In this document: piece by piece, positions 19,655 through 28,879 of the stretch
Position numbering within the stretch: the stretch's first letter is position 1
How the letters are laid out: each line of letters starts with the position of its first letter
Assembly (NCBI GenBank): GCA_031271975.1
Contig: JAISUR010000020.1
Span: 34,009 to 98,008, forward strand
Length of the DNA stretch: 64,000 nucleotides
Origin: Propionibacteriaceae bacterium
GTDB taxonomy: Bacteria; Actinomycetota; Actinomycetes; Propionibacteriales; Propionibacteriaceae
Reading direction: 5' to 3'
The notes under the pieces: generated by a model
Databases searched by the model: none
What the model was told of the DNA's origin: nothing
The model's input: the letters and a program-made list of their open reading frames with translations, nothing else
Position numbers and translations under genes: made by a program

Positions 19655-20617
19655 TCAGTCGGCGAAGCGGTCGGTGGCGGCGACCAACTCCTTCGCGATG
19701 GCCGGCTCGGCGATTGAGTGGCCCGCTAGGACGAGCTTGTAGTCCGCTTCGGGCCAAGCACGGTGCAGGTCGTCGGCGGTCACGACCGGGCAGCATAGGT
19801 CGTACTTGCCTTGCACGATCACACCGGGGATGCCGGCGAGGCGGTCGGCCAGGTCGATCAACTGGTTGTCGGCGAACCAGCCGCCGTGGACGAAGAAGTG
19901 GTTTTCGATGCGGGCGAACGCCAGCGCATAGGCCGGATCGGACCAGGCGTCGATGTCGGCCTGGGTGTTCTCCAGCTTCGACGTGGCCGCCTCCCAGCGT
20001 GTCCACGCCAGGCCGGCGGGCAGGTGCACGGCTGGATCCGGGTCGAAAAGCAGGTCGTGGTAGGCGCTGATGCGGTCTCCGGCGAATCCCGCGCCGAGGG
20101 GTTCCTCGAACGCCCGCCACCAAACCGGGCTCATCATCCCGGCGGGGCCGTTGTAGAACCAGTCCAGTTCCTTGCGCCGCAGGGTGAAGATGCCGCGCAG
20201 CACCAGCTCGCTGACGCGCCGCGGATGGGCCTCGGCGTATGCCAAAGCCAGCGCGCTTCCCCACGATCCTCCGAAAACGAGCCACGAGTCGATGCCGCGG
20301 TCGGCGCGCACAGTTTCGATGTCGGCGACCAGCTTCCAGGTCGTGTTGACCGAAAAGTCGGCCGCGGGCGTGGCCGCGTGGGGCGTGGAGCGGCCGCATT
20401 GCCGCTGGTCAAAGAGCACGATGCGGTACTTGTCCGGGTTGAAATAGCGGCGCTGGTCGGCGTTGCAGCCGCCACCTGGGCCACCGTGCAGGAATACGGC
20501 GGGCTTGCCGTCTGGATTGCCGCACTCCTCCCAGTAGAGTTGCTGCCCGTCGCCCACCGAGAGCATGCCGGCGTCGTATGGCTCAATGGGCGGATACAGG
20601 ATCTGCTCAGTCGTCAT
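19655..20617 (-). CDS. pip: Proline iminopeptidase
   Basis: A 320-residue alpha/beta hydrolase of peptidase family S33, expected to release N-terminal proline from peptides in the cytoplasm. The oxyanion motif HGGPGGG is near residue 44, followed by FDQRQCGRSTPH. The nucleophile is in GGSWGSALALAY, the acid in QGKYDLCCP, and the histidine in LAGHSIAEP. ATG 20617 is preferred over an upstream in-frame start because it matches the family N-terminus (YPPIEPYDAGML). That start lies inside the 3' end of the DUF5709 gene (11-base overlap), so the two are coupled. Confidence 0.93.
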   Translation of the reverse strand: MTTEQILYPPIEPYDAGMLSVGDGQQLYWEECGNPDGKPAVFLHGGPGGGCNADQRRYFNPDKYRIVLFDQRQCGRSTPHAATPAADFSVNTTWKLVADIETVRADRGIDSWLVFGGSWGSALALAYAEAHPRRVSELVLRGIFTLRRKELDWFYNGPAGMMSPVWWRAFEEPLGAGFAGDRISAYHDLLFDPDPAVHLPAGLAWTRWEAATSKLENTQADIDAWSDPAYALAFARIENHFFVHGGWFADNQLIDLADRLAGIPGVIVQGKYDLCCPVVTADDLHRAWPEADYKLVLAGHSIAEPAIAKELVAATDRFAD

Positions 20618-21020
20618 CGTCGTCGTAGTCGTCGATGATGTGCATGGCCGCTTCCTCGGCGGAAGCGGCGCCGCCCGCAAAGCCCACGTCTTGGCCGGCG
20701 CCATCTGCACCGCTCTCGGCGCTCACCAGTCGGCCGGCGCGCTTGTTGCCCACCTCCCGGTGCTCGGCGGGATCGGGATTCCACGGCGTGTCGTCTTTCA
20801 CGACCTCCGGCTGCTCCTGCGCGACACGCTGCTCCAACGTCTCGCCGCGGCGCATTTCTGCTTTCGTGTTTCCGAATCCTTGCGCGGGCGACCAATTCTC
20901 CGGGGTGACATACCCCTCGTCCAGAACGTCGTCGACGCCGCGATGCAGCAGCGAAACGTCAGGTTGCAACTGGTCGAGCTGCTCGGATTCGTCAGGTACT
21001 TCCACTGCGTAGTCCGTCAT
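20607..21020 (-). CDS. DUF5709 family protein, highly acidic
   Basis: A 137-residue, very acidic, soluble protein. The N-terminal LQPDVSLLHRGVDDVLDEGY and the following PEN(W)SPAQGFG match the actinobacterial DUF5709 pattern. The middle has ETLEQRVAQEQPEV and AGRLVSAESGADGAG. The last residues are IIDDYDDDDD, encoded by GAY repeats in which the pip start codon lies. The function of the family is not known. It could be regulated with the iminopeptidase. Confidence 0.82.
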   Translation of the reverse strand: MTDYAVEVPDESEQLDQLQPDVSLLHRGVDDVLDEGYVTPENWSPAQGFGNTKAEMRRGETLEQRVAQEQPEVVKDDTPWNPDPAEHREVGNKRAGRLVSAESGADGAGQDVGFAGGAASAEEAAMHIIDDYDDDDD

Positions 21021-21163
21021 ATCGCTAGCTTGCCATCAGAAAACCGGTTTGCAAGGAAGATGGGCGGTTTTTGTCCCAACAAGAGAGCACCCGCGACCAG
21101 GTTGTGACCAAGGTGCGCGTGTGGGGTGGCGCATCGCGCGCGGGCGGTCTATGCTGCCCAAAC

Positions 21164-21856
21164 GTGTCAGCGCCAGAAAACAAACGCGGGGTCTACGACC
21201 TGATTGTCGCCGCCTTCTGCGGCATGTTGCTCATTTCCAACGTCGGAGCCACGAAAGTGCTCGCGTTCGGACCAAACTGGGATGTCGCCGGATTCCCGGT
21301 GCTGCCGATCCTGGCAGACGGCGGCGCGTTCCTGTTCCCCCTTACCTACGTCTTGGGAGATGTCCTCGCCGAGGTCTACGGCGTCCGCAGGGCGAACCGG
21401 GCCATCTTCGCCGGTTTCACGCTGGCGGTGATCGCCGCGGTGGTGTTCGCCGCCGTGGACGCGGCCCCCGCCTCAGCGGATTGGCCGCTGCAGGACGCCT
21501 GGCATGACGTGCTCGGATTCGTGCCGCGCATCGTGCTGGCATCCCTGATGGGCTATCTGGCCGGGCAGTTGACCAACGCCGTCGTCTTGGTCCGCATCAA
21601 GCAGCGCTGGGGCGAAAAACGGCTCTGGGTGCGCCTGATCACCTCCACGCTCGTCGGTGAGGCGGCCGACACGGTGCTGTTCGGCCTGATCGCCTTCGGT
21701 TTCCTGGGCGCGCTGTTCGGCGGCGACTCGCTCCCCGCGGGGGAACTCACCAACTACATCATCGTGGGCTGGGTCTACAAAGTCTTGGTGGAGGTCATCT
21801 GCCTGCCCATCACCTACCGGGTGATCGCCTTCGTCCGCAAGCGCGAGGGGCTCTAG
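21164..21856 (+). CDS. Queuosine precursor transporter, YhhQ/VUT family
   Basis: A 230-residue membrane protein with about six hydrophobic segments. Diagnostic parts are ISNVGATKVLAFG, the LTYVLGDVLAEVYG(V)RRA motif and LVGEAADTVLFGLIAF. The family imports queuine or preQ bases, and a tgt gene lies 3 kb away in the window (24675-25886), which supports queuine salvage. GTG 21164 (MSAPENKRGVYD) fits the family N-terminus; the frame stays open to a TTG at 21071 but that part is unlike the family. Its TAG overlaps the stop of the next, converging gene at the palindrome CTAG. Confidence 0.87.
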   Translation: MSAPENKRGVYDLIVAAFCGMLLISNVGATKVLAFGPNWDVAGFPVLPILADGGAFLFPLTYVLGDVLAEVYGVRRANRAIFAGFTLAVIAAVVFAAVDAAPASADWPLQDAWHDVLGFVPRIVLASLMGYLAGQLTNAVVLVRIKQRWGEKRLWVRLITSTLVGEAADTVLFGLIAFGFLGALFGGDSLPAGELTNYIIVGWVYKVLVEVICLPITYRVIAFVRKREGL

Positions 21857-23184
21857 ACGTCTGCGTTTGCCAACTCTTTGACGCCGTAGACCGGGACGAT
21901 GGTCTGGTTCCAATTGGAGATGAACGCGGCCTTGAGCGGGTCGACCGCTTTGTCGAGCTTCTGCGCCTCCTTGTAAAGGCTGGACTTCCTGCCGTTGGCG
22001 CACCCGTTGGCCTGCTCGTCTTGGGCCCAGGCTACGTAGGCGTCGTCGGTCGCCAGCGAGGCCAGCAGTGCGGCGCGCAGTTGGGCCAACAACTCCTCGC
22101 CGCCGTCGATGCGGTCCACCGGTGTGGATTCCAGGGCTTTGAGCAGCTCGGTGCGGTTGTCCGAGACGGCCTGCATGTCCTTGATCGAAGCGCTCACCTT
22201 CTTGCACGCCACCACGTTGTTGATCGCCGGGGAGAGCTTGCCGCGGGCCTTGGCCGACTTGGCGAGGATTTCGGTGAGGTAGCGCACTTGGTCTTTGGCG
22301 GTGTTGTCGGGGGCTTCGACGCCTGTCGGCCCAGTGCCTTGGCCGGCGCCGCCCGAGCCGGAATCGGCGAAGAAGTTCGACTCGACGCTGCGCTGCACGA
22401 CCTCGCCGTCTACCACGAACGCCACCAGCGCGGGGGCCGCGTAAGCGCAGGCCCGGCTGGCGCCGCTGGACGCGCAGTACATGCCCGGCGCGTAGACGAC
22501 CTGGGAAGTCTCGCCGGCTCCCAACTCCGAATCGGAAAAGGCCAGCCAACTCGGCGAAGCGATGGCGGACCCGCAGACGACCAGCCAGCCGCCGGGCCAT
22601 GTGGATTGGGAAAGTTGCTGGGTCCCGGCCGGGCAAGCGGGCAGCCCGGACGGTGTCGCGGCAGGTGATGCCGGGCCCGTGGCCGCGGGCTGTTGCGACG
22701 CTTGCGCTCCGGAGGAAGCGACGTTGGGCTCCGCAGCGCCGCTCCCAAGGAACTGGACGCCGATCACGGCGACGCCCGCGACCAGCGCCGCCGCGGCCAC
22801 GCCGATGCCAACCAGCAACGGCCACTTGGGTCGCTGGGGCGGCTGCGCGGGCCCGGGCTGATACACGCCGGAAGGGTAGCCAGCGGGCGGATACGACCCG
22901 GTGGCCAGCCCAGGCAACGGGCCGGTGGGCGGTGTCGCGAACTGCTGCGCGACCGGTGCCGTGGGCGGTGTCGCCGGCGGAGGCGGCGGAGGAACTTCCT
23001 CGGCAGCCCGGATGACGGTGGGGTTGTCGGCGGGATCGGGCACGAAGACCGATTCGTCCACGGGCAACCGCTGGGCCCCTATCTGCTGATGCGCGTCGCG
23101 GTAGATCGTGGGCAGGGCGCCACCGCAATTGCCGCAGTAGTTACCACGCTCACCGCTGGCGCCGCATCGAGGGCAGTCGGCCAT
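21853..23184 (-). CDS. Zinc-ribbon, single-pass membrane protein of unknown function
   Basis: A 443-residue protein. The N-terminal zinc ribbon has two knuckles (CPRC near residue 4, CGNC near 17). A long Pro-rich, probably disordered cytoplasmic stretch follows (PPPPPPATPPTAP, QPPQRPKWP), then one membrane helix near 120-142 (LLVGIGVAAAALVAGVAVIG) and an extracytoplasmic region of about 300 residues. The outer part has Cys pairs and an Ala/Lys/Leu-rich helical segment (RYLTEILAKSAKARGKLSPA; later LLKALESTP). ATG 23184 has GAGGTGG just upstream and is preferred over GTG 23190. Similar zinc-ribbon/TM proteins are common in actinobacteria but have no assigned role. The stop overlaps that of the queuosine transporter. 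Confidence 0.75.
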   Translation of the reverse strand: MADCPRCGASGERGNYCGNCGGALPTIYRDAHQQIGAQRLPVDESVFVPDPADNPTVIRAAEEVPPPPPPATPPTAPVAQQFATPPTGPLPGLATGSYPPAGYPSGVYQPGPAQPPQRPKWPLLVGIGVAAAALVAGVAVIGVQFLGSGAAEPNVASSGAQASQQPAATGPASPAATPSGLPACPAGTQQLSQSTWPGGWLVVCGSAIASPSWLAFSDSELGAGETSQVVYAPGMYCASSGASRACAYAAPALVAFVVDGEVVQRSVESNFFADSGSGGAGQGTGPTGVEAPDNTAKDQVRYLTEILAKSAKARGKLSPAINNVVACKKVSASIKDMQAVSDNRTELLKALESTPVDRIDGGEELLAQLRAALLASLATDDAYVAWAQDEQANGCANGRKSSLYKEAQKLDKAVDPLKAAFISNWNQTIVPVYGVKELANADV

Positions 23185-23302
23185 GTCCACCTCACAGAGG
23201 CCAAAACTCTTCGACTACCATATCGCGGCCAGCGGCGTGCCCGGGAATTGAAGCGGCGCCGCGGTGCTCCGTGCCGGCGCGGAGGGCTGGCACCAAGGTT
23301 TC

Positions 23303-24550
23303 CTAGAACCCGAACGCGCAGTGGGGTTGGCGCGGTACCCAGAGGGCCTGCGCCAGGCGCTGCACCGCGCCCGGGGTGTGCTCGGCCAACTGCCCGGCGT
23401 CCAGGTACGCGACCGGTGAGATCCCGCCCAGCAACACCGATCCGAGCAGGCGCACGTCAAGCCGCACGTCCGGCTCGGCATCCGTGCGGGAAACGTCGGC
23501 GGCGCCACCTTTGATCTGCCAGCGCCACCGGCCCGCGTTCTCCTCGAACAAGCAGTCCGCGACCTCGATCACCAGGTCCGCGTCCGAGGAGTAGCTGCGG
23601 GCGGCCAGGCATCCGGGCAAGTCCAGGATGCGCAGGTGCAGGAAATCGCCGAGCCGCTGTGTGATGCGGGGGTTCTTCAGCAAGGCAAACAGCGGATCGT
23701 CCAACGGGATTGGCCCGGTTGTGATGCTGTCGGTCAGGTCGAGGTTGGTGACCACGGACCACAGCGCTCGCGAGGTGGCCGCGTCGGCGGCGGCGAGCGG
23801 GTAGACGTGGACTTTGCCGGTGGGGACGTCGTCGGGACTCCAACCCTCCTTGCGGCGGAACAGCGCGAACCCCGTCGGCTGGCCGGCACGCCGGGCGATG
23901 GCAACGCGCAGCGGCTCGGCCAGCTCGCGGGTTTCCACCGGGTCGTCGAAGTGCAAGCTCCAAGCGCCGTCCTGCCTGGCAGGCGTCCACCCGGAGCGTC
24001 CCGTCGCCGCACCCACGGCCATGTAGGCCCGTTCCGCGGCCTCCTGCGCGGCGGGGCTGGCGGCGTCCTCCAACGTGACCTCGACCTCGTCGGCCCCCGG
24101 CACGTCGTACAACTCCACACCGCGGCTGAGCGACACCCGGACGACCCGGTCCACCTGCCCATACCCGAACCGGGTGTAGATGGGCACCTCGGCCGCCGTC
24201 AGCAGCGAGGCCAGCTCGCCAGCCGCCCGGGCGTCTTCGAAATGCTTGCCCAACATCGCCCGCAGGATGCCGCGCCGCCGGAACTGCGGATGGACGGACA
24301 CCCACGTCAACCCGCTCGTCGGAAGCACCCCGCCGGGCACCGGCAAGTCGAAATGGAAAGACCCGGCGACCCCGGCCAGCCGTCCACTTTCCGTCTGCGC
24401 ACCCCACAACTTGAGCGGCCCGGCCAAGTTGGCCCGCACCCGCTCCATCCGGCCGGCTTCGTCGGGCGCGAACCATGCCCAGCGCTCCACGGCGTCGATC
24501 TCGTCGATCCGCTCTGGCCCCAGATCCACCAAAGTCCAGTGTTGACTCAC
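23303..24550 (-). CDS. Eis-like GNAT N-acetyltransferase
   Basis: A 415-residue protein with the three-part Eis layout: an N-terminal GNAT domain, a second GNAT-like domain and a C-terminal sterol-carrier-like domain. VSVHPQFRRRGILRAM near residues 84-99 is the acetyl-CoA-binding R/Q-x-x-G-x-G/A motif. IYTRFGYG near 127 carries the conserved Tyr. The protein ends in CAFGF, and in Eis the C-terminal carboxylate acts as general base. Eis enzymes acetylate amines, including aminoglycosides, at several positions; the substrate here is unknown. It lies 118 bases from the zinc-ribbon gene on the same strand and probably has its own promoter. Confidence 0.86.
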   Translation of the reverse strand: MSQHWTLVDLGPERIDEIDAVERWAWFAPDEAGRMERVRANLAGPLKLWGAQTESGRLAGVAGSFHFDLPVPGGVLPTSGLTWVSVHPQFRRRGILRAMLGKHFEDARAAGELASLLTAAEVPIYTRFGYGQVDRVVRVSLSRGVELYDVPGADEVEVTLEDAASPAAQEAAERAYMAVGAATGRSGWTPARQDGAWSLHFDDPVETRELAEPLRVAIARRAGQPTGFALFRRKEGWSPDDVPTGKVHVYPLAAADAATSRALWSVVTNLDLTDSITTGPIPLDDPLFALLKNPRITQRLGDFLHLRILDLPGCLAARSYSSDADLVIEVADCLFEENAGRWRWQIKGGAADVSRTDAEPDVRLDVRLLGSVLLGGISPVAYLDAGQLAEHTPGAVQRLAQALWVPRQPHCAFGF

Positions 24551-24607
24551 CGGACCAGCCTAGCCACCCGGCACGGCGTTCGGGCCACGTCACCCGGAAC
24601 TCCAATG

Positions 24608-24672
24608 GTCATCCCCGGACTCGACCGGGTGCTACGCGCGCGGCGCGGCCCCAGCCATCCAGAAATCCGGAC
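24608..24672. repeat. Degenerate extragenic repeat copy
   Basis: TCATCCCCGGACTCGACCGGGTG and the G/C-rich stem after it resemble the hairpin module of the large repeat blocks, with several substitutions. It fills most of the 124-base gap between tgt and the Eis-like gene. It may serve as a transcription end for one of them. Confidence 0.45.
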
Positions 24673-24674
24673 AA

Positions 24675-25886
24675 CTAGGCGTAGTAGCGCCCCAGGAAAG
24701 ACTGCCGCAAATCGTCGAAGTTGCCTGCGCTTATCGCGGCGCGGATGTCGTCGACCAGGCGGATGATGAAGCGCTCGTTGTGGATGGTGGCCAAGGTGTA
24801 GGCCAGCAGCTCTTTGGCCCGGAACAGGTGGTGCAGGTAAGCCCTGGTGTAGTGGGCGCAGGTGTAGCAGTCGCACTCGGCGTCGACTGGGCGGAAATCG
24901 GACCGGTTGGCGGCGTTGGTCACGTTGAAATGGCCATCACGGGTATAGAGCCGCGCGTTGCGGGCCTCGCGGGACGGCTTCACGCAGTCGAACGTGTCCG
25001 CGCCGTAGGCGATAGCGGCGAACAGGTCGTCGGGCTCGGAGATCCCCAGCAGGTGCCGCGGCTTGTCGCCGGGCAGCTCCGAGCAGACCCAGCCGACGAT
25101 CTCGCCCAGCTTGCGCTTCTCCAACGCCCCGCCGATGCCAAAACCGTCAAAACACTGCCCGTCCACGTTGGCCGCCGCCAGATCGCGGGCGGCCTTGCGG
25201 CGCAGATCTTCATACTGGGCGCCTTGCACGACGCCGAACAACGCCTGATAGGGCTTGCCGGCCCGCGCTTCGGTGAGCTCGCGGTGCGCCGCCAGGCACC
25301 GCAGCGCCCAGGCATATGTCCGCTCGAGGGACGCTTCCTGGTAGCCGCGGGTGTTCATCAGCGTCGTGCATTCGTCGAAGGCGAAGATGATGTCAGCGCC
25401 CAACTCGTGCTGGATCCGCATCGAAACCTCCGGGGTGAAGCGGTGTTTCGAGCCGTCCAGATGGGAGGTGAACGTGACGCCCGCGTCGTCGACCATCGCC
25501 AGGCGCTGCTTGCCTTCGGCGATGACGTCGTCCGATTGCAGCCCGGTAGTGTCCATGGCGAGCACCTTCTTGAAACCCGCGCCCAGGCTCAGCACCTGGA
25601 ACCCGCCGGAATCCGTGAAGGTGGGGCCGGGCCAGTTCATGAACGCGCCCAAGCCGCCAGCCGCGTCAACGAGCGCGGAGCCGGGCTGCAGGTACAGGTG
25701 GTAGGCGTTGGCGAGGACCGCCTGCACCCCGCAACCGGCCATGGTCTCCGGCAGCACTCCCTTTACGGACGCCTGGGTGCCAACCGCCACGAACGCCGGT
25801 GTGGCGATGTCGCCGTGCGGGGTGTGGATCACTCCAGCGCGGCCGCCAGAGTCCAAGGCAGCCGTCTGCTCGAACCAGAAAGTCAC
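24675..25886 (-). CDS. tgt: Queuine tRNA-ribosyltransferase
   Basis: A 403-residue tRNA-guanine transglycosylase that exchanges G34 for queuine or a precursor in GUN-anticodon tRNAs. Seen are PAFVAVGTQASVKGV, LANAYHLYLQPG, FTDSGGFQVLSL, the nucleophile region FGIGGALEKRKLG / ADTFDCVKPSREARNA, and the zinc site CDCYTCAH...H. The DCVKPSREARNA form differs from the DCVMPTRNARNG of proteobacterial enzymes. GTG 25886 gives [12 protein letters not shown] start and overlaps the rsmE stop (GTGA). No queuosine biosynthesis genes are seen in the window; with the YhhQ transporter this suggests salvage. Confidence 0.92.
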   Translation of the reverse strand: MTFWFEQTAALDSGGRAGVIHTPHGDIATPAFVAVGTQASVKGVLPETMAGCGVQAVLANAYHLYLQPGSALVDAAGGLGAFMNWPGPTFTDSGGFQVLSLGAGFKKVLAMDTTGLQSDDVIAEGKQRLAMVDDAGVTFTSHLDGSKHRFTPEVSMRIQHELGADIIFAFDECTTLMNTRGYQEASLERTYAWALRCLAAHRELTEARAGKPYQALFGVVQGAQYEDLRRKAARDLAAANVDGQCFDGFGIGGALEKRKLGEIVGWVCSELPGDKPRHLLGISEPDDLFAAIAYGADTFDCVKPSREARNARLYTRDGHFNVTNAANRSDFRPVDAECDCYTCAHYTRAYLHHLFRAKELLAYTLATIHNERFIIRLVDDIRAAISAGNFDDLRQSFLGRYYA

Positions 25887-26611
25887 TTTGCCAGCGCCTG
25901 CAACTGGGCCAACGCGACGACGCCCGCCGTGGAAGTGCGCAACACCGCGTCCGAGATCGTGACGGCTTGGGCCCCGGCCTGCGTGAAAGCCGCAACCTCG
26001 GCGTCTGTGAGGCCCCCTTCCGGGCCGATGACGAAGACGACCGCGCCTGCGGCGGGCAGTTCCACGCTGGACAGCGGGCGTTCGGCCGACTCGTGCAACA
26101 CCAGCGCCAGATCGGCCCGTTGGATCAACGCCACCAGTTCCGGCGTCGTGAGCGGGTCGGCCACGACAGGCACCCGGAAGCGGCGGCTCTGCTTGGCCGC
26201 CTCCCGGGCCGTTGCCCGCCAACGCAGCAGGCCCCGCTCGACGCGGTCGGCCGCCCATTTCACGATGGAACGCTCGGCCTGCCACGGGTAGATCGTGTCG
26301 ATGCCGGCTTCGGTGAGCACTTCGACGGCCAATTCAGACCGGTCGCCCTTGGCCAGCGCCTGCACGGCGATGTAGCGGATGGGTGCCGCCGGCTGCTGCA
26401 GCACCTCCGCGACTTCGACTGTCAACTCCCCCTTGGCCACGGCCGTCACCGGCCCGCGCACGGCCAGCCCGGCGCCGTCGGAGATCAACACGACCTCTCC
26501 GGCGCGGATGCGCCGCACATCGGCGGCATGGTGGCCTTCCGCGTCGCCCAGCGCCACTTGGTCGCCCACTTTCGGCGCGTCGAGGTGTCCTAGAAATAGC
26601 GGTTCCGTCAT
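25883..26611 (-). CDS. rsmE: 16S rRNA (uracil1498-N3)-methyltransferase
   Basis: A 242-residue SPOUT methyltransferase. The C-terminal knot is visible: [28 protein letters not shown] and [15 protein letters not shown]. The N-terminal PUA-like part has [16 protein letters not shown] 26611 overlaps the dnaJ stop (ATGA); an in-frame GTG/ATG further upstream lies inside dnaJ and is less likely. It sits in its usual place behind hrcA-dnaJ. Confidence 0.94.
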   Translation of the reverse strand: MTEPLFLGHLDAPKVGDQVALGDAEGHHAADVRRIRAGEVVLISDGAGLAVRGPVTAVAKGELTVEVAEVLQQPAAPIRYIAVQALAKGDRSELAVEVLTEAGIDTIYPWQAERSIVKWAADRVERGLLRWRATAREAAKQSRRFRVPVVADPLTTPELVALIQRADLALVLHESAERPLSSVELPAAGAVVFVIGPEGGLTDAEVAAFTQAGAQAVTISDAVLRTSTAGVVALAQLQALAK

Positions 26612-27765
26612 GTGAATGTGTCCTTCAGCCAACCGAATACCCCACGCCCCTGCTTGGCGACCGTGGCCTCAGGGCTGGATTCGTTGCGCAATTCGGCCAA
26701 CTCCCGCAGCAGGTCGCGCTGTTGCTCGTCGAGTTTCATCGGGGTGGCCACCGCGACGGTGACGCCCAGTTCGCCACGGCCCCGGCCGCGCAACTTGGGA
26801 ACCCCTTTGCCGGGCACCACGATGCGGGCGCCGGACTGCGTGCCGGGTGGAATCGTGATCGTGATCTGGCCTTCCGCCGGATCGATGTCGTCACGCTCCC
26901 CCTCCAATGTGCGCAGCGTCACCTCCGTGCCCAACGCCGCCGCCGTCATGGGCAGCGTGACGATCATGTCGAGGTCGTCGCCGTTGCGGGTGAACACCTC
27001 ATGCCGGGAGACCGTCAATTCGACGTACAGGTCTCCCGCCGGACCGCCGCCCGGGCCGACTTCGCCCTGCGAATCCAGGTGGATGCGGTTGCCGGTGTTG
27101 ACGCCCGCGGGGATCTTCACGTTGACCGTCCGCACCGTCCGCACCCGGCCCTCTCCGGAGCATTCGCCGCACGGATTGGGGATCACGGTGCCAAAGCCCC
27201 GGCAACTGGGGCACGGCGACGTCGTGCGGATGTCGCCCAGGAACGAACGCTGCACCTGCGTGATCTCGCCGCGGCCCTGGCATGCCGAGCAGGCCACCGG
27301 ATCGCCGCCATCGGCAGCACCCGCGCCGTTGCACGACGGGCAAACCACCGCGGAGTCGACCTTCACCGGTTTGGTGATGCCGAAGGCTGCTTCCGCCAAC
27401 GTCAGCCGCAGTCGGACGAGCGTGTCCGAGCCGCGCTGCACACGCGAACGCGGGCCGCGCGCCGTGTGGCCGCCGAACATGGCGTCCACCAGGTTCGTGA
27501 AATCGAAGCCGCCCGGGAAACCGAAACCGCCCGCGCCGGAGAAACCGCCGCCCAGCGGATCGCCGCCGCGGTCGTAGATGTCGCGCTTGGAGGGATCTTG
27601 CAGGACTTCGTACGCCTCGCCGATCTGTTTGAACTTCTCGGCGGCGTCCGGCTCGTCGGCGACATCCGGATGGTACTTCATGGCGAGCTTGCGGTACGCC
27701 TTCTTGATTTGCTCGGCGGTGGCGTCGCGCGGCACTCCCAGCACTTGGTAATAGTCAGTTGCCAC
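26608..27765 (-). CDS. dnaJ: Chaperone DnaJ (type I)
   Basis: A 385-residue Hsp40 that delivers unfolded clients to DnaK and stimulates its ATPase. The J domain (residues 1-70) has DYYQVLGV and the HPD motif in [11 protein letters not shown] Gly/Phe-rich stretch follows. Four zinc repeats are intact: [32 protein letters not shown]. The substrate-binding domains complete the protein. GTG 27765 gives [10 protein letters not shown]; the open frame further upstream is the shadow of hrcA. It starts one base after the hrcA stop codon region and is therefore under the CIRCE operator. This is the HrcA-linked copy (DnaJ2-type); dnaK is not in the window. Confidence 0.95.
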   Translation of the reverse strand: MATDYYQVLGVPRDATAEQIKKAYRKLAMKYHPDVADEPDAAEKFKQIGEAYEVLQDPSKRDIYDRGGDPLGGGFSGAGGFGFPGGFDFTNLVDAMFGGHTARGPRSRVQRGSDTLVRLRLTLAEAAFGITKPVKVDSAVVCPSCNGAGAADGGDPVACSACQGRGEITQVQRSFLGDIRTTSPCPSCRGFGTVIPNPCGECSGEGRVRTVRTVNVKIPAGVNTGNRIHLDSQGEVGPGGGPAGDLYVELTVSRHEVFTRNGDDLDMIVTLPMTAAALGTEVTLRTLEGERDDIDPAEGQITITIPPGTQSGARIVVPGKGVPKLRGRGRGELGVTVAVATPMKLDEQQRDLLRELAELRNESSPEATVAKQGRGVFGWLKDTFT

Positions 27766-27766
27766 G

Positions 27767-28774
27767 TCAGCCTTCCGAAAGGTACCTGCCCACATAGCGC
27801 GCCACCGCGCGCACCGTGGCCATTGTCGTCGGGTAATCCATGCGCGTGGGGCCCACCACGCCGAGATTGGCCCAGGAATCGCCGTAGGGGCTCGCCACCA
27901 AAGACGTGGACTGCAGCGGCTCGTACGGATTCTCCCGCCCGATACGCACCGTGACGTCACCCGACGAACTCGCCTCGCCCAGCAGACGCAGCAGCACGAC
28001 CTGCTCTTCCAAGGCCTCCAACACCGGCTTGACAGTCGTCTCGAACTGGTCGGCGAAGCGGGTCAGATTCGGGACACCGCCCACCACGACGCGCGTGGAA
28101 GGTTCGCCGCCCAGAATCTCCACCAGCACGGCACAGACCACCGTCCCCAGCGAGCGGTCTTCCGGGCGTAACTGCTCCAAGAACCCGCCGAGGGTTTCCA
28201 ACGCCTTGGCGGCGCTGAGCCCCACCAACGCGGCGTTGAGCCGGCCGCGCAGTTCGGCGATCGCGGAATCCGGCGCGCCGCCGGTCTCAATGGACCGCTG
28301 TTCCACGTGGCCAGTCGAGTTGACCAGGATCACCAGGGCGCGCTCCGGCGTCAGCGAGATGATTTCCACGGCGCGCACGCTCGCCTGTGCCATGGCCGGA
28401 TACTGCACGATGGCGACTTGTTGCGTGATCTGGGCGAGCAACCGGACAGTGCGCTTGACGACGTCGTCGATGTCGAGCGCGCCGGCCATGAACGTCTCAA
28501 TGGCCCGGCGTTCGGCGGCGGACAGCGGCTTGATCGCGCCGAGGCGGTCGACGAATAGGCGGTACCCCTTGTCGGTGGGGATGCGGCCGGCCGAGGTGTG
28601 CGGCTGGGTGATGTACCCTTCCTCTTCCAGGACGGCCATGTCGTTGCGCACCGTGGCCGGGGACACGTTCAGCCGATAGCGCTCCACGAGGGCCTTCGAA
28701 CCCACGGGCTCGCGCATGGAAACATAGTCGGTGACGATAGCCCGCAAAATCGCAAGCTTCCGGTCATCCAGCAC
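27767..28774 (-). CDS. hrcA: Heat-inducible transcriptional repressor HrcA
   Basis: A 335-residue repressor. The N-terminal winged helix is seen in [30 protein letters not shown] and [18 protein letters not shown], followed by [14 protein letters not shown]. The rest is the GAF-like dimerisation domain. HrcA binds CIRCE and represses class I heat-shock genes; a CIRCE lies 20 bases upstream of its GTG start (28774), so it represses itself and dnaJ. Confidence 0.96.
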   Translation of the reverse strand: MLDDRKLAILRAIVTDYVSMREPVGSKALVERYRLNVSPATVRNDMAVLEEEGYITQPHTSAGRIPTDKGYRLFVDRLGAIKPLSAAERRAIETFMAGALDIDDVVKRTVRLLAQITQQVAIVQYPAMAQASVRAVEIISLTPERALVILVNSTGHVEQRSIETGGAPDSAIAELRGRLNAALVGLSAAKALETLGGFLEQLRPEDRSLGTVVCAVLVEILGGEPSTRVVVGGVPNLTRFADQFETTVKPVLEALEEQVVLLRLLGEASSSGDVTVRIGRENPYEPLQSTSLVASPYGDSWANLGVVGPTRMDYPTTMATVRAVARYVGRYLSEG

Positions 28775-28794
28775 CCGAATCCTCCTCCCGCCGC

Positions 28795-28819
28795 TAGCAC
28801 TCTGACTCGTCGAGTGCCA
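28795..28819 (-). promoter_or_regulatory. CIRCE operator
   Basis: TAGCACTC (28795-28802), nine bases, then GAGTGCCA (28812-28819). This matches the CIRCE consensus TTAGCACTC-N9-GAGTGCTAA with one deviation in the right arm. It lies between hrcA and the divergent NfnB-NfnA gene, 20 bases from the hrcA start and 60 from the other gene, so HrcA might also touch the divergent promoter. Confidence 0.93.
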
Positions 28820-28879
28820 GTGTACTCGTTCGGGAAGTAGTTGAGGTACGATCGACGACGGCTCCAACGGAGGATCTAA

